A program made the position numbers and the translations under genes. The notes beneath the pieces were generated by a model. It had not been told where the DNA came from. It saw only the letters and a list, made by a program, of their open reading frames with translations, and made no database searches. This document shows positions 21,901 to 29,037 of a stretch of 64,000 nt of DNA, one piece after another. This DNA is from Gordionus sp. m RMFG-2023 (lineage: Eukaryota; Nematomorpha; Gordioida; Chordodea; Parachordodidae). How positions within the stretch are numbered: position 1 is the stretch's first letter; each line of letters opens with the position of its first letter. The stretch is from the NCBI RefSeq assembly GCF_954871325.1, contig NC_088775.1, positions 26,017,561 to 26,081,560 of the forward strand, given 5' to 3'.

Positions 21901-23311
21901 TCCCATTTTCATTGGATAAATTTTTTATCAAAGATGTAAATGTTTTTTTTAAGTTGAAAATACAGAATTTGAACCCAATTGATTTTTTTAAATTATTTGA
22001 TTGAAAATTTCTTTTTAACTAATTTTATTTTAAAAAAAACTGATTTTATACTTAAAATATGATCCGATAATTAGGAACCTTTAACTTATTTTGCATCTTA
22101 CTAATCTTATATAATTTTTATTTATTCATACCCTTCAATTTATTTTATTTTTTTAAATCTTAAATTAGAGGTTCAAAATATTTTCCAAATCAGGACACCA
22201 CTATAGAGCTAAATAGTGTTTCTATTGAAGATTAATTAATCGTTTAATGACCTGTGCCAAACCATATTTGGATTTGGGCGTTTGTTAACCGGTTTAAAAA
22301 AATATATTATTAACTTAATTTTTTTTGAAAGAAAATTATTTTTAAATATCTACATATCTCTTAAAAAACATTTAAATGCAATTTTACAATTAAAAATCAA
22401 TATTATAAGGGTGTAGATCTATATCTGTGGATGGATATGCAGCTAGATCTGTATATATTTAGAAATATTCTCTGCCTGAAAAATTTTTTTCCTTAGAATC
22501 ACCGGGGATAATAACTTTCTTCCCGAAGGCATAAAGCAGAGCTAGACCTATGGGAGCCATTAATCTAGGGTGCTAACTATAACTGGGGTGGAAAGATAAC
22601 CACGAGGTAGCTCGGTTATTTTTTTATTTTGATGACCTCCTGTTATAAAGAAATGATAATTTATTGAATTACTATATTTCATTTTTATCTAAATAGTTTA
22701 ATAACTCTATTTTTTTTACCTTATCTTAAAAAGAATTTTTCAAACAAATATTTCCACGATTTTTTTTAAAATTCTACGCCAAATTTTATCTCATGAGAGT
22801 TATAAAATATACAGATATTTACGCAAAAATAACGAGATAAACTTATAAATATAACCGTTCGATTGAGATTCATCCAGAAATATTAAATAATATAGCTTTA
22901 GTTCAACATTTCCGGTTCTTTACTCAAAATTAATATATCGGTCTAAGCCCGTCCCGAATCGCGGAAGGCTAAAATCGTTATCGATGTAAAAATTTGAATT
23001 TGTAAAGTCTTTCATCGAAACAGACCAGTTGATTCTAAAATCGACCGACTAACAGCTTTAAAAATTTGATTTCTTAGATAAATGATTTCTTTTATTTTCT
23101 ATAAAATCAATGTCCACCATTATTTCTTTATTATTTAATTTTTTTACAGATCAAAGTGGTAAGAAAGCAATTGGTCCTTTTTCATAATGCCATCTCCGCC
23201 TATTACAGTGGTAATAATGTAGCCATGGATGCCGTTATAAAGCAATTCAACATAAAGGCCAAGTTACCCAACCATCAACCTTTATCTTGGATCGAACATT
23301 TTCGGTCTTAG
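521..23311 (+). CDS. Arfip: Arfaptin (AH/BAR-domain protein), four exons
   Basis: Arfaptins form banana-shaped BAR dimers that sense curved Golgi membranes and bind small GTPases (Arl1, Arf, Rac1); they act in secretory-granule and Golgi trafficking. Coding parts 521-901, 2393-2550, 21357-21534 and 23150-23311 join in frame into about 292 residues; vertebrate arfaptin-2 is about 340. Residues 1-40 are low-complexity, rich in Asn, Ser and Thr. From about residue 45 the protein follows the arfaptin AH domain closely: CTKQL, then [89 protein letters not shown] and QFNIK. The start at 521 is the first in-frame ATG, but upstream exons are possible. Intron 2 is about 18.8 kb and full of repeats. 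All three introns are GT-AG. The gene converges on eIF5B. Identification is confident; the exact N-terminus is not. Confidence 0.93.
902..2392 (+). other. Arfaptin intron 1
   Basis: About 1.5 kb, A+T-rich, with no coding signal. Two G+C-richer patches near 1690-1810 (cgaacccggccctgc) and 2265-2340 (ggctcatccgcctcgaggctc) look like worn ends of the short GC-tipped repeats found elsewhere in the window. The acceptor AAATTAG ends at 2392. Confidence 0.6.
2393..2550 (+). CDS. Arfip: Arfaptin coding exon 2
   Basis: Residues 128-179 plus two bases of codon 180. It encodes [11 protein letters not shown] and [20 protein letters not shown], the centre of the BAR-like coiled coil. The donor is TTAG|GTGTTT. 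The open frame runs past the donor to 2637, but that tail has no arfaptin similarity. Confidence 0.95.
2918..3742 (+). mobile_element. Internally deleted hAT element, C-terminal remnant
   Basis: Terminal inverted repeats start TAGGGATGTACCGATA and end TATCGGTACACCCCTA. They are flanked by an 8-bp target duplication, gtttttgc/gtttttac (2910-2917 and 3743-3750, one mismatch). Repeated GGATCGG motifs lie just inside both ends. Around 3215-3330 the plus strand still reads [10 protein letters not shown] and [13 protein letters not shown], the dimerisation motif at the C-terminus of BED-type hAT transposases. The rest of the transposase is gone, so this is a non-autonomous derivative. Confidence 0.88.
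3743..5186. other. Intronic stretch without recognisable features
   Basis: A+T-rich intron sequence with long T and A runs. No reading frame resembles a known protein. An older hAT-like end may lie near 4965-5045 (cagtgattcacgaacc), but no partner end was found. Confidence 0.5.
5187..6111 (+). mobile_element. Non-autonomous hAT element with transposase C-terminal scrap
   Basis: Ends are CAGGGACCCGAA and TTCGGGTCCCTG, perfect inverted repeats of 12 bp, with an exact 8-bp target duplication tatattta (5179-5186 and 6112-6119). GAACCG-type motifs occur inside both ends. Near 5680-5750 the plus strand reads [17 protein letters not shown], a recognisable hAT dimerisation-domain core (family: VxxAERxFS), followed by stops. 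The exact target duplication suggests a fairly recent insertion. Confidence 0.88.
6112..6569. other. Intronic stretch without recognisable features
   Basis: A+T-rich, with no open frame of note and no repeat ends that I could pair. Confidence 0.5.
6578..7737 (-). mobile_element. hAT deletion derivative with N-terminal transposase piece
   Basis: Starts CAGAGTTGTTAATCGCTGC and ends TAGCTTTAACAACTCTG. Flanking target duplications are ttatagcc/ttatagct (6570-6577 and 7738-7745). Subterminal palindromes rich in TAGCGC follow each end. The minus-strand frame 6949-7233 reads [17 protein letters not shown], matching [17 protein letters not shown] in the larger element at 31092, which has nearly the same terminal repeats. 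The C-terminal half of the transposase is absent. Confidence 0.9.
7746..8750. other. Intronic stretch with orphan hAT-like end
   Basis: Around 7880-7965 the motif TTTTAACAATACTA occurs twice, once beside a GTTACTTT...AAAGTAAC palindrome. This looks like an eroded hAT end of the same general design as the element at 6578. The rest is A+T-rich with no coding signal. Confidence 0.4.
8751..8960. repeat. Short GC-tipped hAT-like MITE
   Basis: Starts CAGAGACCATCAGATACCTGG and ends GGTATCTGCAGATG, with flanks atatatat/atatatac as a likely 8-bp target duplication in low-complexity DNA. The interior alternates poly-A/T with short GGGC-type motifs. It belongs to the dispersed family also seen at 25261, 27178 and 40108. 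Confidence 0.6.
8961..9276. other. Intronic stretch with worn GC-rich repeat pieces
   Basis: 9165-9265 contains motifs such as gctcggcccaaggcc and gagcttgcagggctg, which look like a degraded member of the GC-tipped repeat family. There is no coding content. Confidence 0.4.
9277..10720 (+). mobile_element. Composite repeat: hAT scrap plus reverse-transcriptase remnant
   Basis: This copy shares its end and interior with the inverted copy at 38150-39140. The left end reads ACTAGCTGATAGCCC then ATGACGGGGAATCAG. Plus-strand pieces include a hAT dimerisation core ([12 protein letters not shown], near 9945-9990), then a non-LTR-type reverse transcriptase: IIKVDF at about 10333 (motif A) and [14 protein letters not shown] near 10570-10615 (the catalytic YLDDG-type box). 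Many stops show it is dead. On the minus strand the left end resembles a Helitron 3' terminus (hairpin then CTAG|T). The right boundary is approximate. Confidence 0.65.
10721..11370. repeat. Worn GC-tipped repeat pieces
   Basis: 10795-10835 reads GGTACCTACAGGTCTCTGCAG, the typical inner end of the short GC-tipped family; 11215-11260 contains aggcaggtgaaccaaaacctgcc, an inverted-repeat-like tip. Boundaries cannot be fixed. Open frames here show no similarity that I recognise. Confidence 0.4.
11371..11985. repeat. Near-tandem duplicated ~300-bp repeat
   Basis: Copy 1 (about 11371-11680) and copy 2 (about 11689-11985) share CAGAGGTCTG, acaacatttttaggcc, caattttttactaa, tttaaccactctcca and gcaacatatattttggtg in the same order. 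Copy 2 carries an extra internal 22-bp duplication around agcaacatatattttgg. A third scrap of the unit (aaatagtgtttactttggtg) lies near 12573. There is no protein coding. Confidence 0.75.
11986..14654. other. Intronic stretch with small inverted repeats and a G run
   Basis: Mostly A+T-rich with no coding signal. An inverted pair, gttctaaatcgctaaaa (about 12241) and ttttagcgatttggaac (about 12396), marks a possible 170-bp foldback. An 11-G run lies at 12935-12945. The region 13040-14340 has 'gggcagta'/'tactgccc'-like pieces near both sides that hint at another degraded element, but I could not define it. Confidence 0.4.
14668..15190 (+). repeat. Tandem array, TATAGAGAAT units (left arm)
   Basis: Dozens of 12-16-bp units built on TATAGAGAAT with variable spacers such as gtcgttta, gatttta and ctcattta. 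A higher-order unit starting AACTTTTAAAGAGAAAACAA recurs at about 14783, 14890 and 14998, so it has a period of 107-108 bp. Units near the inner edge are more diverged. Confidence 0.9.
15191..15869. other. Inter-arm spacer, first part
   Basis: A+T-rich. 15565-15772 is a GC-tipped repeat remnant (ggcccggccccg on the left, ggcctgtaggtctctg at the right end). No coding content. Confidence 0.45.
15870..16495. repeat. Foldback repeat, ~110-bp imperfect arms
   Basis: The left arm (about 15875-15990) carries gagcgcgttttattaaattt, cagattttg and gtgtagaatatacccac. The right arm (about 16385-16490) carries the same blocks reverse-complemented (gtgggtattctacac, caaaatcag, aataaaacgcactcaatt). Between them is a second inverted pair, aatcgcccgtca (about 16154) and tgacgggcgatt (about 16233). 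The whole could fold into a long cruciform. Overlapping open frames are products of the symmetry, not genes. Confidence 0.75.
16496..18654. other. Inter-arm spacer, second part
   Basis: A+T-rich, no recognisable gene. Short open frames at 17051-17260 and 17406-17627 have no similarity that I know. 18290-18605 has taggcctgagcttgtcc and aagcccaactttaac motifs, like a worn GC-tipped repeat. Confidence 0.4.
18655..18802 (+). repeat. Short tandem array, ATAATGCATTCGCT units
   Basis: About nine units of 13-16 bp based on ataatgcattcgct/ataatacatttgcg. The last unit ends in ttcgctataatattttat. Its unit differs from the TATAGAGAAT arrays. Confidence 0.8.
19440..19935 (-). repeat. Tandem array, ATTCTCTATA units (right arm)
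   Basis: The complement of the left array, made of ATTCTCTATAAA units with variable linkers (atcattctctttgaagtc, ggcattctctataaa). A higher-order repeat of about 123 bp is visible: attctctttgaagtc recurs at about 19631 and 19754. The minus-strand frame 19350-19601 is only a translation of the repeat ([11 protein letters not shown]) and is not called a gene. Confidence 0.9.
19943..21356. other. Arfaptin intron 2, distal part
   Basis: No element could be delimited. A near-perfect 16-bp inverted repeat is described separately at 20307-20354. A TA run lies at 21250-21267. The exon 3 acceptor TTTTTAG ends at 21356 and is preceded by a T-rich tract. Confidence 0.5.
20307..20354. repeat. 16-bp inverted repeat (hairpin), one mismatch
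   Basis: Arms CATTCACAGTTAACGC and GCGTTAACTGCGAATG pair at 15 of 16 positions across a 16-base loop. It resembles the two ends of a tiny transposon, or an intronic hairpin. Confidence 0.7.
21357..21534 (+). CDS. Arfip: Arfaptin coding exon 3
   Basis: Completes codon 180 (AG|G, Arg) and encodes residues 181-239, from [13 protein letters not shown] to [12 protein letters not shown], in the third AH-domain helix. The acceptor is TTTTTAG|G; the donor CGG|GTGAGT is near consensus. Confidence 0.95.
21535..23149 (+). other. Arfaptin intron 3
   Basis: About 1.6 kb, A+T-rich, with no coding signal and no element that I could delimit. A G+C-richer patch lies at 22495-22610. The acceptor TTTTTTACAG has a good pyrimidine tract. 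Confidence 0.6.
23150..23311 (+). CDS. Arfip: Arfaptin coding exon 4 (terminal)
   Basis: Encodes residues 240-292: [20 protein letters not shown], then [10 protein letters not shown] and a C-terminal WIEHFRS before TAG at 23309-23311. The C-terminus matches the family pattern (QFNIK...PSWLEE) in length and position. Confidence 0.95.
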   Translation: MKVVRKQLVLFHNAISAYYSGNNVAMDAVIKQFNIKAKLPNHQPLSWIEHFRS

Positions 23312-23352
23312 TGGAGTTTTTTTTAAATATTTTTTTGTTGTTTTTCCAAGAA

Positions 23353-23358
23353 AATAAA
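23353..23358 (+). terminator. Poly(A) signal AATAAA of arfaptin
   Basis: AATAAA 42 bases after the arfaptin stop codon, followed by T-rich sequence. Position and context fit a 3'-end signal. In A+T-rich DNA the motif is common, so it is only likely. Confidence 0.55.
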
Positions 23359-25260
23359 CACAATATTTTGCGATTTAAAAAAAAATATATCGCGTCGCAA
23401 ACAAAAAAAATTATATGTTATTTATTTTAAATTATTATTATACGATATTTTATATTTAGATAATCTTTTTATTTTTGTTAAAATTATTATTATAAATATT
23501 ACGACCTATGTTTTAAAAAAAATCAGATGCTTATTATAAAGTATTACAATTTACAAAGTTAAGAAGATATTTCTTTCTATATTTATTTTTGAATTTTCGT
23601 TACACACATCATCTAAATAAATGTTGGTTATTTTGTTCGATGAGAATGTATAAATCCTTTTATTTTATAGATTATTAATTAATTGCTGGATTGCCGGAGG
23701 AAAGAATATATAGAGACCTCCAGACTCCTTCCCTCATAACTGAAATATAAAATAGATCCCGAAATATCCAATTTTCACCAAAAATATTTTATTATCAATT
23801 TAAGCCATAAATATTTATTCACATGTATTATTGTAAGTGAAGTACGGGTAGTATAGTAGGAGACCCAGTCAGTTCATATGAGCGTGTATGGGCCATAATG
23901 GGTTAATTAAGAAAAATTCAGAAATAAAACGCAAATTATTTAATATTAAACAGACACGTATTTTATAAAAAAAACTTTATCTAAATTTTATCAAGTAAAA
24001 ACAAATTATTAAATTAGTCCCTTTTTAGGGAAAATAAAAGGCGCAATTAAAAATTAAAATTGGCGCAAAGTAAAAAAAAAGGAGTTTTTGCGAAAGGGAG
24101 TTTGTTAATTTTATCTTACATAATTGGGGATAAAACTAACCCCCCCCCCCCCTATAATTTTCGGAACTCAAAATATACCTCTGGATTCAGGACGATGAAT
24201 CTAAATATCTAATTTATAATTACTGAACACCATACTAAGAAATTCAAAAGTATGAAAAATCTCTGATTAAAAAAAACACAAAAACCACGTTTTACTTTTA
24301 ATGTAATTAAATCAAACAAAAGAATGACTTAAAAAAACTATATTACATTTTTATGTATTTAAGGCGAGGATAAAAAAATTATTTTAAATTTATATGTATT
24401 TAAGGCTAAACAAAAGAGGGACAAAGGATAAAAAACTAGTTTAAAGGAAACCATATTTAACAGTAAGTAATTTTATTGTATGTTTATTCTTTTTAATCCA
24501 ATTAATTTCGCGAAACTAAGTAAGGTTTAATTAACAGCACTTTTTTTAAAAGGACTATAACCGTTAAAACTATCGTGAGTATCTACGTATCTCCCAAAAA
24601 TTTTTATGCGTTGCCTTCAAGAGATTTATACAGGATAATGAATCTGATAAACCATAGATGGTTAATTGACCGAATATTAAAATGAAAACGGATTAGTTGT
24701 AGATTAAACTATTGTATTTTGAAACATTACCATTTATGTACTATTAATAAATATGAGATATATAAACATTTTCAAATCCGGCCCGAGTTTCAAAATTATA
24801 TAAATATTCACAAAGTTGGAAGAACTTGTATCTGAAGGTACCTAAGTTAAATTAATCTGTTGGCACAAAGCATATTTTTGAAACCCGGATCGTAAAATAT
24901 ATTTAAAAAATCCGGGCAGAAAAAAAAAGCCTGCGATTAGACTAATTAAATATAATGTTCTTAGGGCGACTTTTCATTCATTTATAAATGTGTATCAATA
25001 AAAATTAGCCGTTGATACGCCATTTTGGTTTCCGATGTAAAAATGATATGATATTTTATTTATTTTTTTATATAGGTAAACCAAAAATACAAATAGGGGC
25101 TTGGTCGGTTTAAATAAATATAATTTTATCAATAAACCTGTACGGGCTTACCTTTTAGAGATTTTAGTAATAAGTCGAATTAGGACATGATCATACAGTT
25201 TAGTATTATTTAGGAAATGTGATGAAATTTTTAAAAAAAGAAGCGTTTTCTTTTAAAATT
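23359..25260. other. Intergenic, arfaptin 3' side
   Basis: No gene. A 13-C run lies at 24140-24152. 24770-24940 contains cggcccgag and atccgggcag pieces of GC-tipped repeats. The rest is A+T-rich. Confidence 0.5.
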
Positions 25261-25428
25261 CAGAGACCTGGCCCCCGAAGAGCCATAATAAATTTTTTTT
25301 AAATATACCCGGGTCGGACCTGAAATGTAAAACTCAGGTCGGGCCGAAATATTTTTTAAAACGCTGTGCTAAATTTTTTTTCTAAAGAATTCGGACCGGA
25401 CTGTGGAAATGGCACCTCTGCAGGTCTG
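25261..25428. repeat. Short GC-tipped hAT-like MITE
   Basis: Starts CAGAGACCTGGCCCCCG and ends GGCACCTCTGCAGGTCTG. Flanks ttaaaatt/atataatt agree at 6 of 8 bases. Only 168 bp, with poly-A/T blocks between GGGTCGGACC and GGTCGGGCCG motifs. Non-coding. Confidence 0.6.
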
Positions 25429-26702
25429 ATATAATTCTTTTTTATATGTTCAAAGGTTCAAACAGATTTTTCAACCAAAAATATTTCCTATGCTCATCTT
25501 CATTTAAAGGTAGAAAGTCGCGATTGAATTTTAAATAAGTTGTGATGTGAGAAGTTGATTTTGAATTTATCCATAAATTTGCTTATTAATTCTTAAATCT
25601 GCTCATTTGATATTATATTCTTAAATTTGATCATTTGCTATTAAATCTATGCGTTTGAGCTTACTTAAGGCGAAACTGCTAGAGGCAAAATAGGCGATCT
25701 GCATTTTTTGCTATTGAATTTATGCTTTTGCATTTATTTTAGGCCAAACGGCTATAATAAGCGAAATAGCTGATTTAGGCTTTTATTACATTTGCTCTTT
25801 TACACCGATTGAAAAAATTATATGAATTTATTTTATGTTATCATCTATTGTTGCTAAAAGTGACTTTTGAAAAAGTAACTAGTTTCTAGTGGATGGCGTA
25901 GTCATGGGGGAGAGCGATTCTGGCATTATGCTAATTTCGACTATTTTTTATCAATTAATTCTTTTACTTTGATATATGGATCTGGAATCCTGTCCAACAA
26001 AGGTCCATTAATATTTGTGAAAATAAATTTGACAAATTATTTACTCTTAAACCTGCTCGATTATCTAACATGATTAAAAATTGCATTATCCATGCGGTTA
26101 TGGAATTTTTAAAATTTTTTTATTAAGAATCTTTCGATATATTCGAAGTCGAGCAATCGTTTTTTATTTAGTTAATTTGAGCTTTGACAGATTTTTATTT
26201 GATTCTCACCAACTAGCGTATCTAAGTTCTTAGGTAGATTTTATTTTTGAATAAAGAATATATAAGAAAAATTTCTAAAATAAAAAAACAATTTTATGAA
26301 TTTTCGAGTATAATACTAGTGGAATGGGATGCAGCGGCGCATTCATTCTTTTCCCCATAACCTAATTGGCAGGACTTTAGTAAGTCACTGAGATTGTTTT
26401 TAATTCGGTTAGTTATAATTTGTTATTTGATTTCAAGTGTAAAAAACTGTTTGGTAGTATATTAAAGGTTGAGAAAACTGGGTTTCCAGAAGAGGGGCAT
26501 CAAATATTCTATTGTTGGTAAACAGCGATTTTACCTTTACATTTTAACTATTACAAATGATTATATGGGCATATATTTTATATTTTAACCTATATCCTTT
26601 AAAAAAAGATTCATATTTCATAAAAAAATTACTTAAATCAATAGAAAAAAAAGAAGGTGGCGTTTAATCAATATTTCTTTTAATAAATAATAATCATAAA
26701 TT
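25429..26702. other. Intergenic stretch without recognisable features
   Basis: A+T-rich; no reading frame, repeat end or RNA gene that I can support. The tract 25660-25790 repeats ggc(g/a)aaa-type words loosely. Confidence 0.45.
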
Positions 26703-26710
26703 AATATTTG

Positions 26711-28543
26711 CAGGCGCGTACGCAGGAATTTGGTCTGGGGGGGGGGATAATAAATTTTTTTAAGAAATATTATTGTTAATTAAAAATACTAAGCATAAAT
26801 TTATTAGGACTAATAACTTTTCTAATACACAATTTTAAACTAATGTGAATTAAAAAAATTATATATATAAACCGGCATTGAAAAACTATAAAATAAATGT
26901 GAATTATGAATATAACCCACGATATAAATCACTTAAATGACCCAAAATTGAAATTTGAATTTTTTGAGCTTTTAAATTATATAAAGTATAAAAAATTTAA
27001 ATGTTGGAAATATAAATTAATACACAAAAAGTTTCTTAGGAATAATTGTATTTTGTATGTTTTAAGCTAATTTTTCAATTATCTATCCTTGCTTGGCGTT
27101 AAATGCGTTTGAATATTCAAAAGATCCAAATCATTCAATCTACTTTCAGATGTTGTATTTCATAGGTATGTTTTTCACAGACTTGCAGGCCTGGCCCCAG
27201 AGCCGGACCGTGTTTTAATTTTTTTAAATATACCCGGACCGGGCCCGTAATTTTTTTTAAAAAAAACACCCGGGCTGGGCCTGAAAATTTTTTTAGAAAA
27301 AATATCCGGGCCGAGCTGTATATTTTAAAACCAAATATTTGAAATCGCCATTAGCAATAAAAATCAAAAATAAATATAATTTATTTTAAAAAAATTCGGG
27401 CCGGGCCTGAAAATTTTTTTAAAAAAACCCGGGCCGGAAAATTTTTTTTAAAAGAATATGGGCCGTGTCCTGCAAATGGTACCTCTGCAAGACTGTTATT
27501 CTTCTTAATAAAGAGAATGTTCTCTTATTAGTTTACTAAAGAGCTGCTAATATATATATATCCATTTTAATACATTGGGAGAATAATCTAAAATGTGTTT
27601 GAAATAATGCAAAGCATCCATAGCATTTTTTGGGACTGTATCAACCATAGTTAATCTTTTAATCATAGTTATTCAGCTAATAAGGCATCATAAGATATTT
27701 TAACATCTTCATGATAAAAATCTAACAAATATTTATATTTTTTTTCTATCACCATATGAAAAAGGTTGAGAGAGGGGACATTTGTTTTATAATACTCTTC
27801 TACTGATCCTATATTAATGTTTTGACGATGAGCTTGCTTGCTGCAAGACGAGGGGGACAAATATTAAACACGTATAGCTCTGCTTTTGACTCAACAATAA
27901 CATATAAAATATGAAATTCTTCATCAACATTAGCTCTAATTTCCTTGAGTTCTAATAAAATGCTCTCCGCTATTCCCATCTTCTTAATCAAGTCAATGTT
28001 ATGTTTTTGAAAAGTATTACATAAAATAGTTGTATAATTAAATAATACATTCTAATGAGAAAAAAATTTGGAATAAGTATTGAATCCAATAATTTTCTTG
28101 CTTCTGAGGAAATATTTCTTTCAAGCCATTGTGATATTTCAGTAATAGCATTAATAATCGGCTCTTCTAACTCCATAATAGCTGTTACTGCTTGATGGTG
28201 GAGACTCGATCTCGTTGGACAAGCTTGCAATTTCTTTCTCCCTGTTGGACAAGGAGTTTCAGAGATAATTATTAATTGACTAGAAATTTAGATAAATATT
28301 ACGCCACTAAAATTTGAAAATAATAGGTAAATAGGAAAACTTGAAATCGAAATTAATTGATAAAATAACTTAGTAGATGAATGTGATAAATAAATGTAAT
28401 TAAATATATATATATGAGATAGGAATAAATATTAAAAAATATAAATTAATATTAACAATAATATTTTTGAAAAATATAATCCGGCATCTGCATTTTTTGG
28501 CTTTGGGAGGGATTTGCCCCCCCCCTCGCTGTGCACGCCAATG
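26711..28543 (-). mobile_element. hAT element (ZMYM1/52K-repressor type), degraded
   Basis: The left end is CAGGCGCGTACGCAGG and the right end GTGCACGCCAATG, with an exact 8-bp target duplication aatatttg (26703-26710 and 28544-28551). G or C runs of 9-10 bases lie just inside both ends (26737-26746 and 28517-28525). On the minus strand (28230 to 27669) pieces read PTRSSLHHQAVTAI, ITEISQWLERNISSEARKLL, LKEIRANVDEEFH and RQNINIGSVEEYY. These occur in this order in hAT transposases annotated as zinc finger MYM-type 1 or 52-kDa repressor-like. Frameshifts separate them, and the C-terminal dimerisation motif was not found. A smaller element sits inside at 27178. Confidence 0.88.
27178..27495. repeat. 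GC-tipped MITE nested in the 26711 hAT
   Basis: Ends are CAGACTTGCAG and CTGCAAGACTG, inverted repeats with one mismatch. The interior repeats CGGGCCGGGCC-type words separated by poly-A/T, for example near 27235, 27270, 27310 and 27405. The best-preserved member of this family in the window. The flanking 8-mers do not match well. Confidence 0.7.
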
Positions 28544-28551
28544 AATATTTG

Positions 28552-28885
28552 ATTTTTTTTCAATAAATATTAAATGTATAATTATATTAAAAGGTAATAT
28601 CGGTTTGCATATTGTATTGATTGACGTATTTTTAGCTATTTGAATTTTTGATAATATTTTTTTTTGAAATTGTCCAAGTCAATTTTCTCATTATTGTAAT
28701 TTAAAAAAAGAAGATAACACTCCATCAAACGAGAAATGTTGTTTTATGATTTGATTAGAATTTTTCCCATTTTTTTTATTTATCATTTGTTTTTGAAAGG
28801 TAATAAAAATTTAAAACAATATAACTCAACAGTTTTATAATGATATTTTTGTAACAATATAATTTTTTTTTAAAATTAGAATTTG
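28552..28885. other. Downstream of eIF5B; nothing recognised
   Basis: A+T-rich sequence between the hAT element and the likely eIF5B 3' end. No features seen. Confidence 0.5.
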
Positions 28886-28891
28886 TTTATT
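28886..28891 (-). terminator. Poly(A) signal AATAAA of eIF5B
   Basis: On the minus strand AATAAA lies 39 bases after the eIF5B stop codon (28930), after a short CAA-repeat tract. Likely 3'-end signal; the motif is weakly informative in such A+T-rich DNA. Confidence 0.5.
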
Positions 28892-28929
28892 TTTTGTTGT
28901 TGTTGTTGTGAATGTGTTCTTTCTGTCTT

Positions 28930-29037
28930 TCATATAATTTGTAAAAGTTTTTTCAATTCTACGACTAACTGCCAATCACTTTTTTGCATTTCGTCTCTAT
29001 AATATTCTTTGAGCGTATCGATTGAGTTGCGATTTAT
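28930..29037 (-). CDS. EIF5B: eIF5B last exon (15)
   Basis: Residues 615-649 and [23 protein letters not shown] and [16 protein letters not shown] match the conserved C-terminal helix that contacts eIF1A in this family. The acceptor is TTTTTTTAG. Confidence 0.95.
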   Translation of the reverse strand: MNRNSIDTLKEYYRDEMQKSDWQLVVELKKLLQII

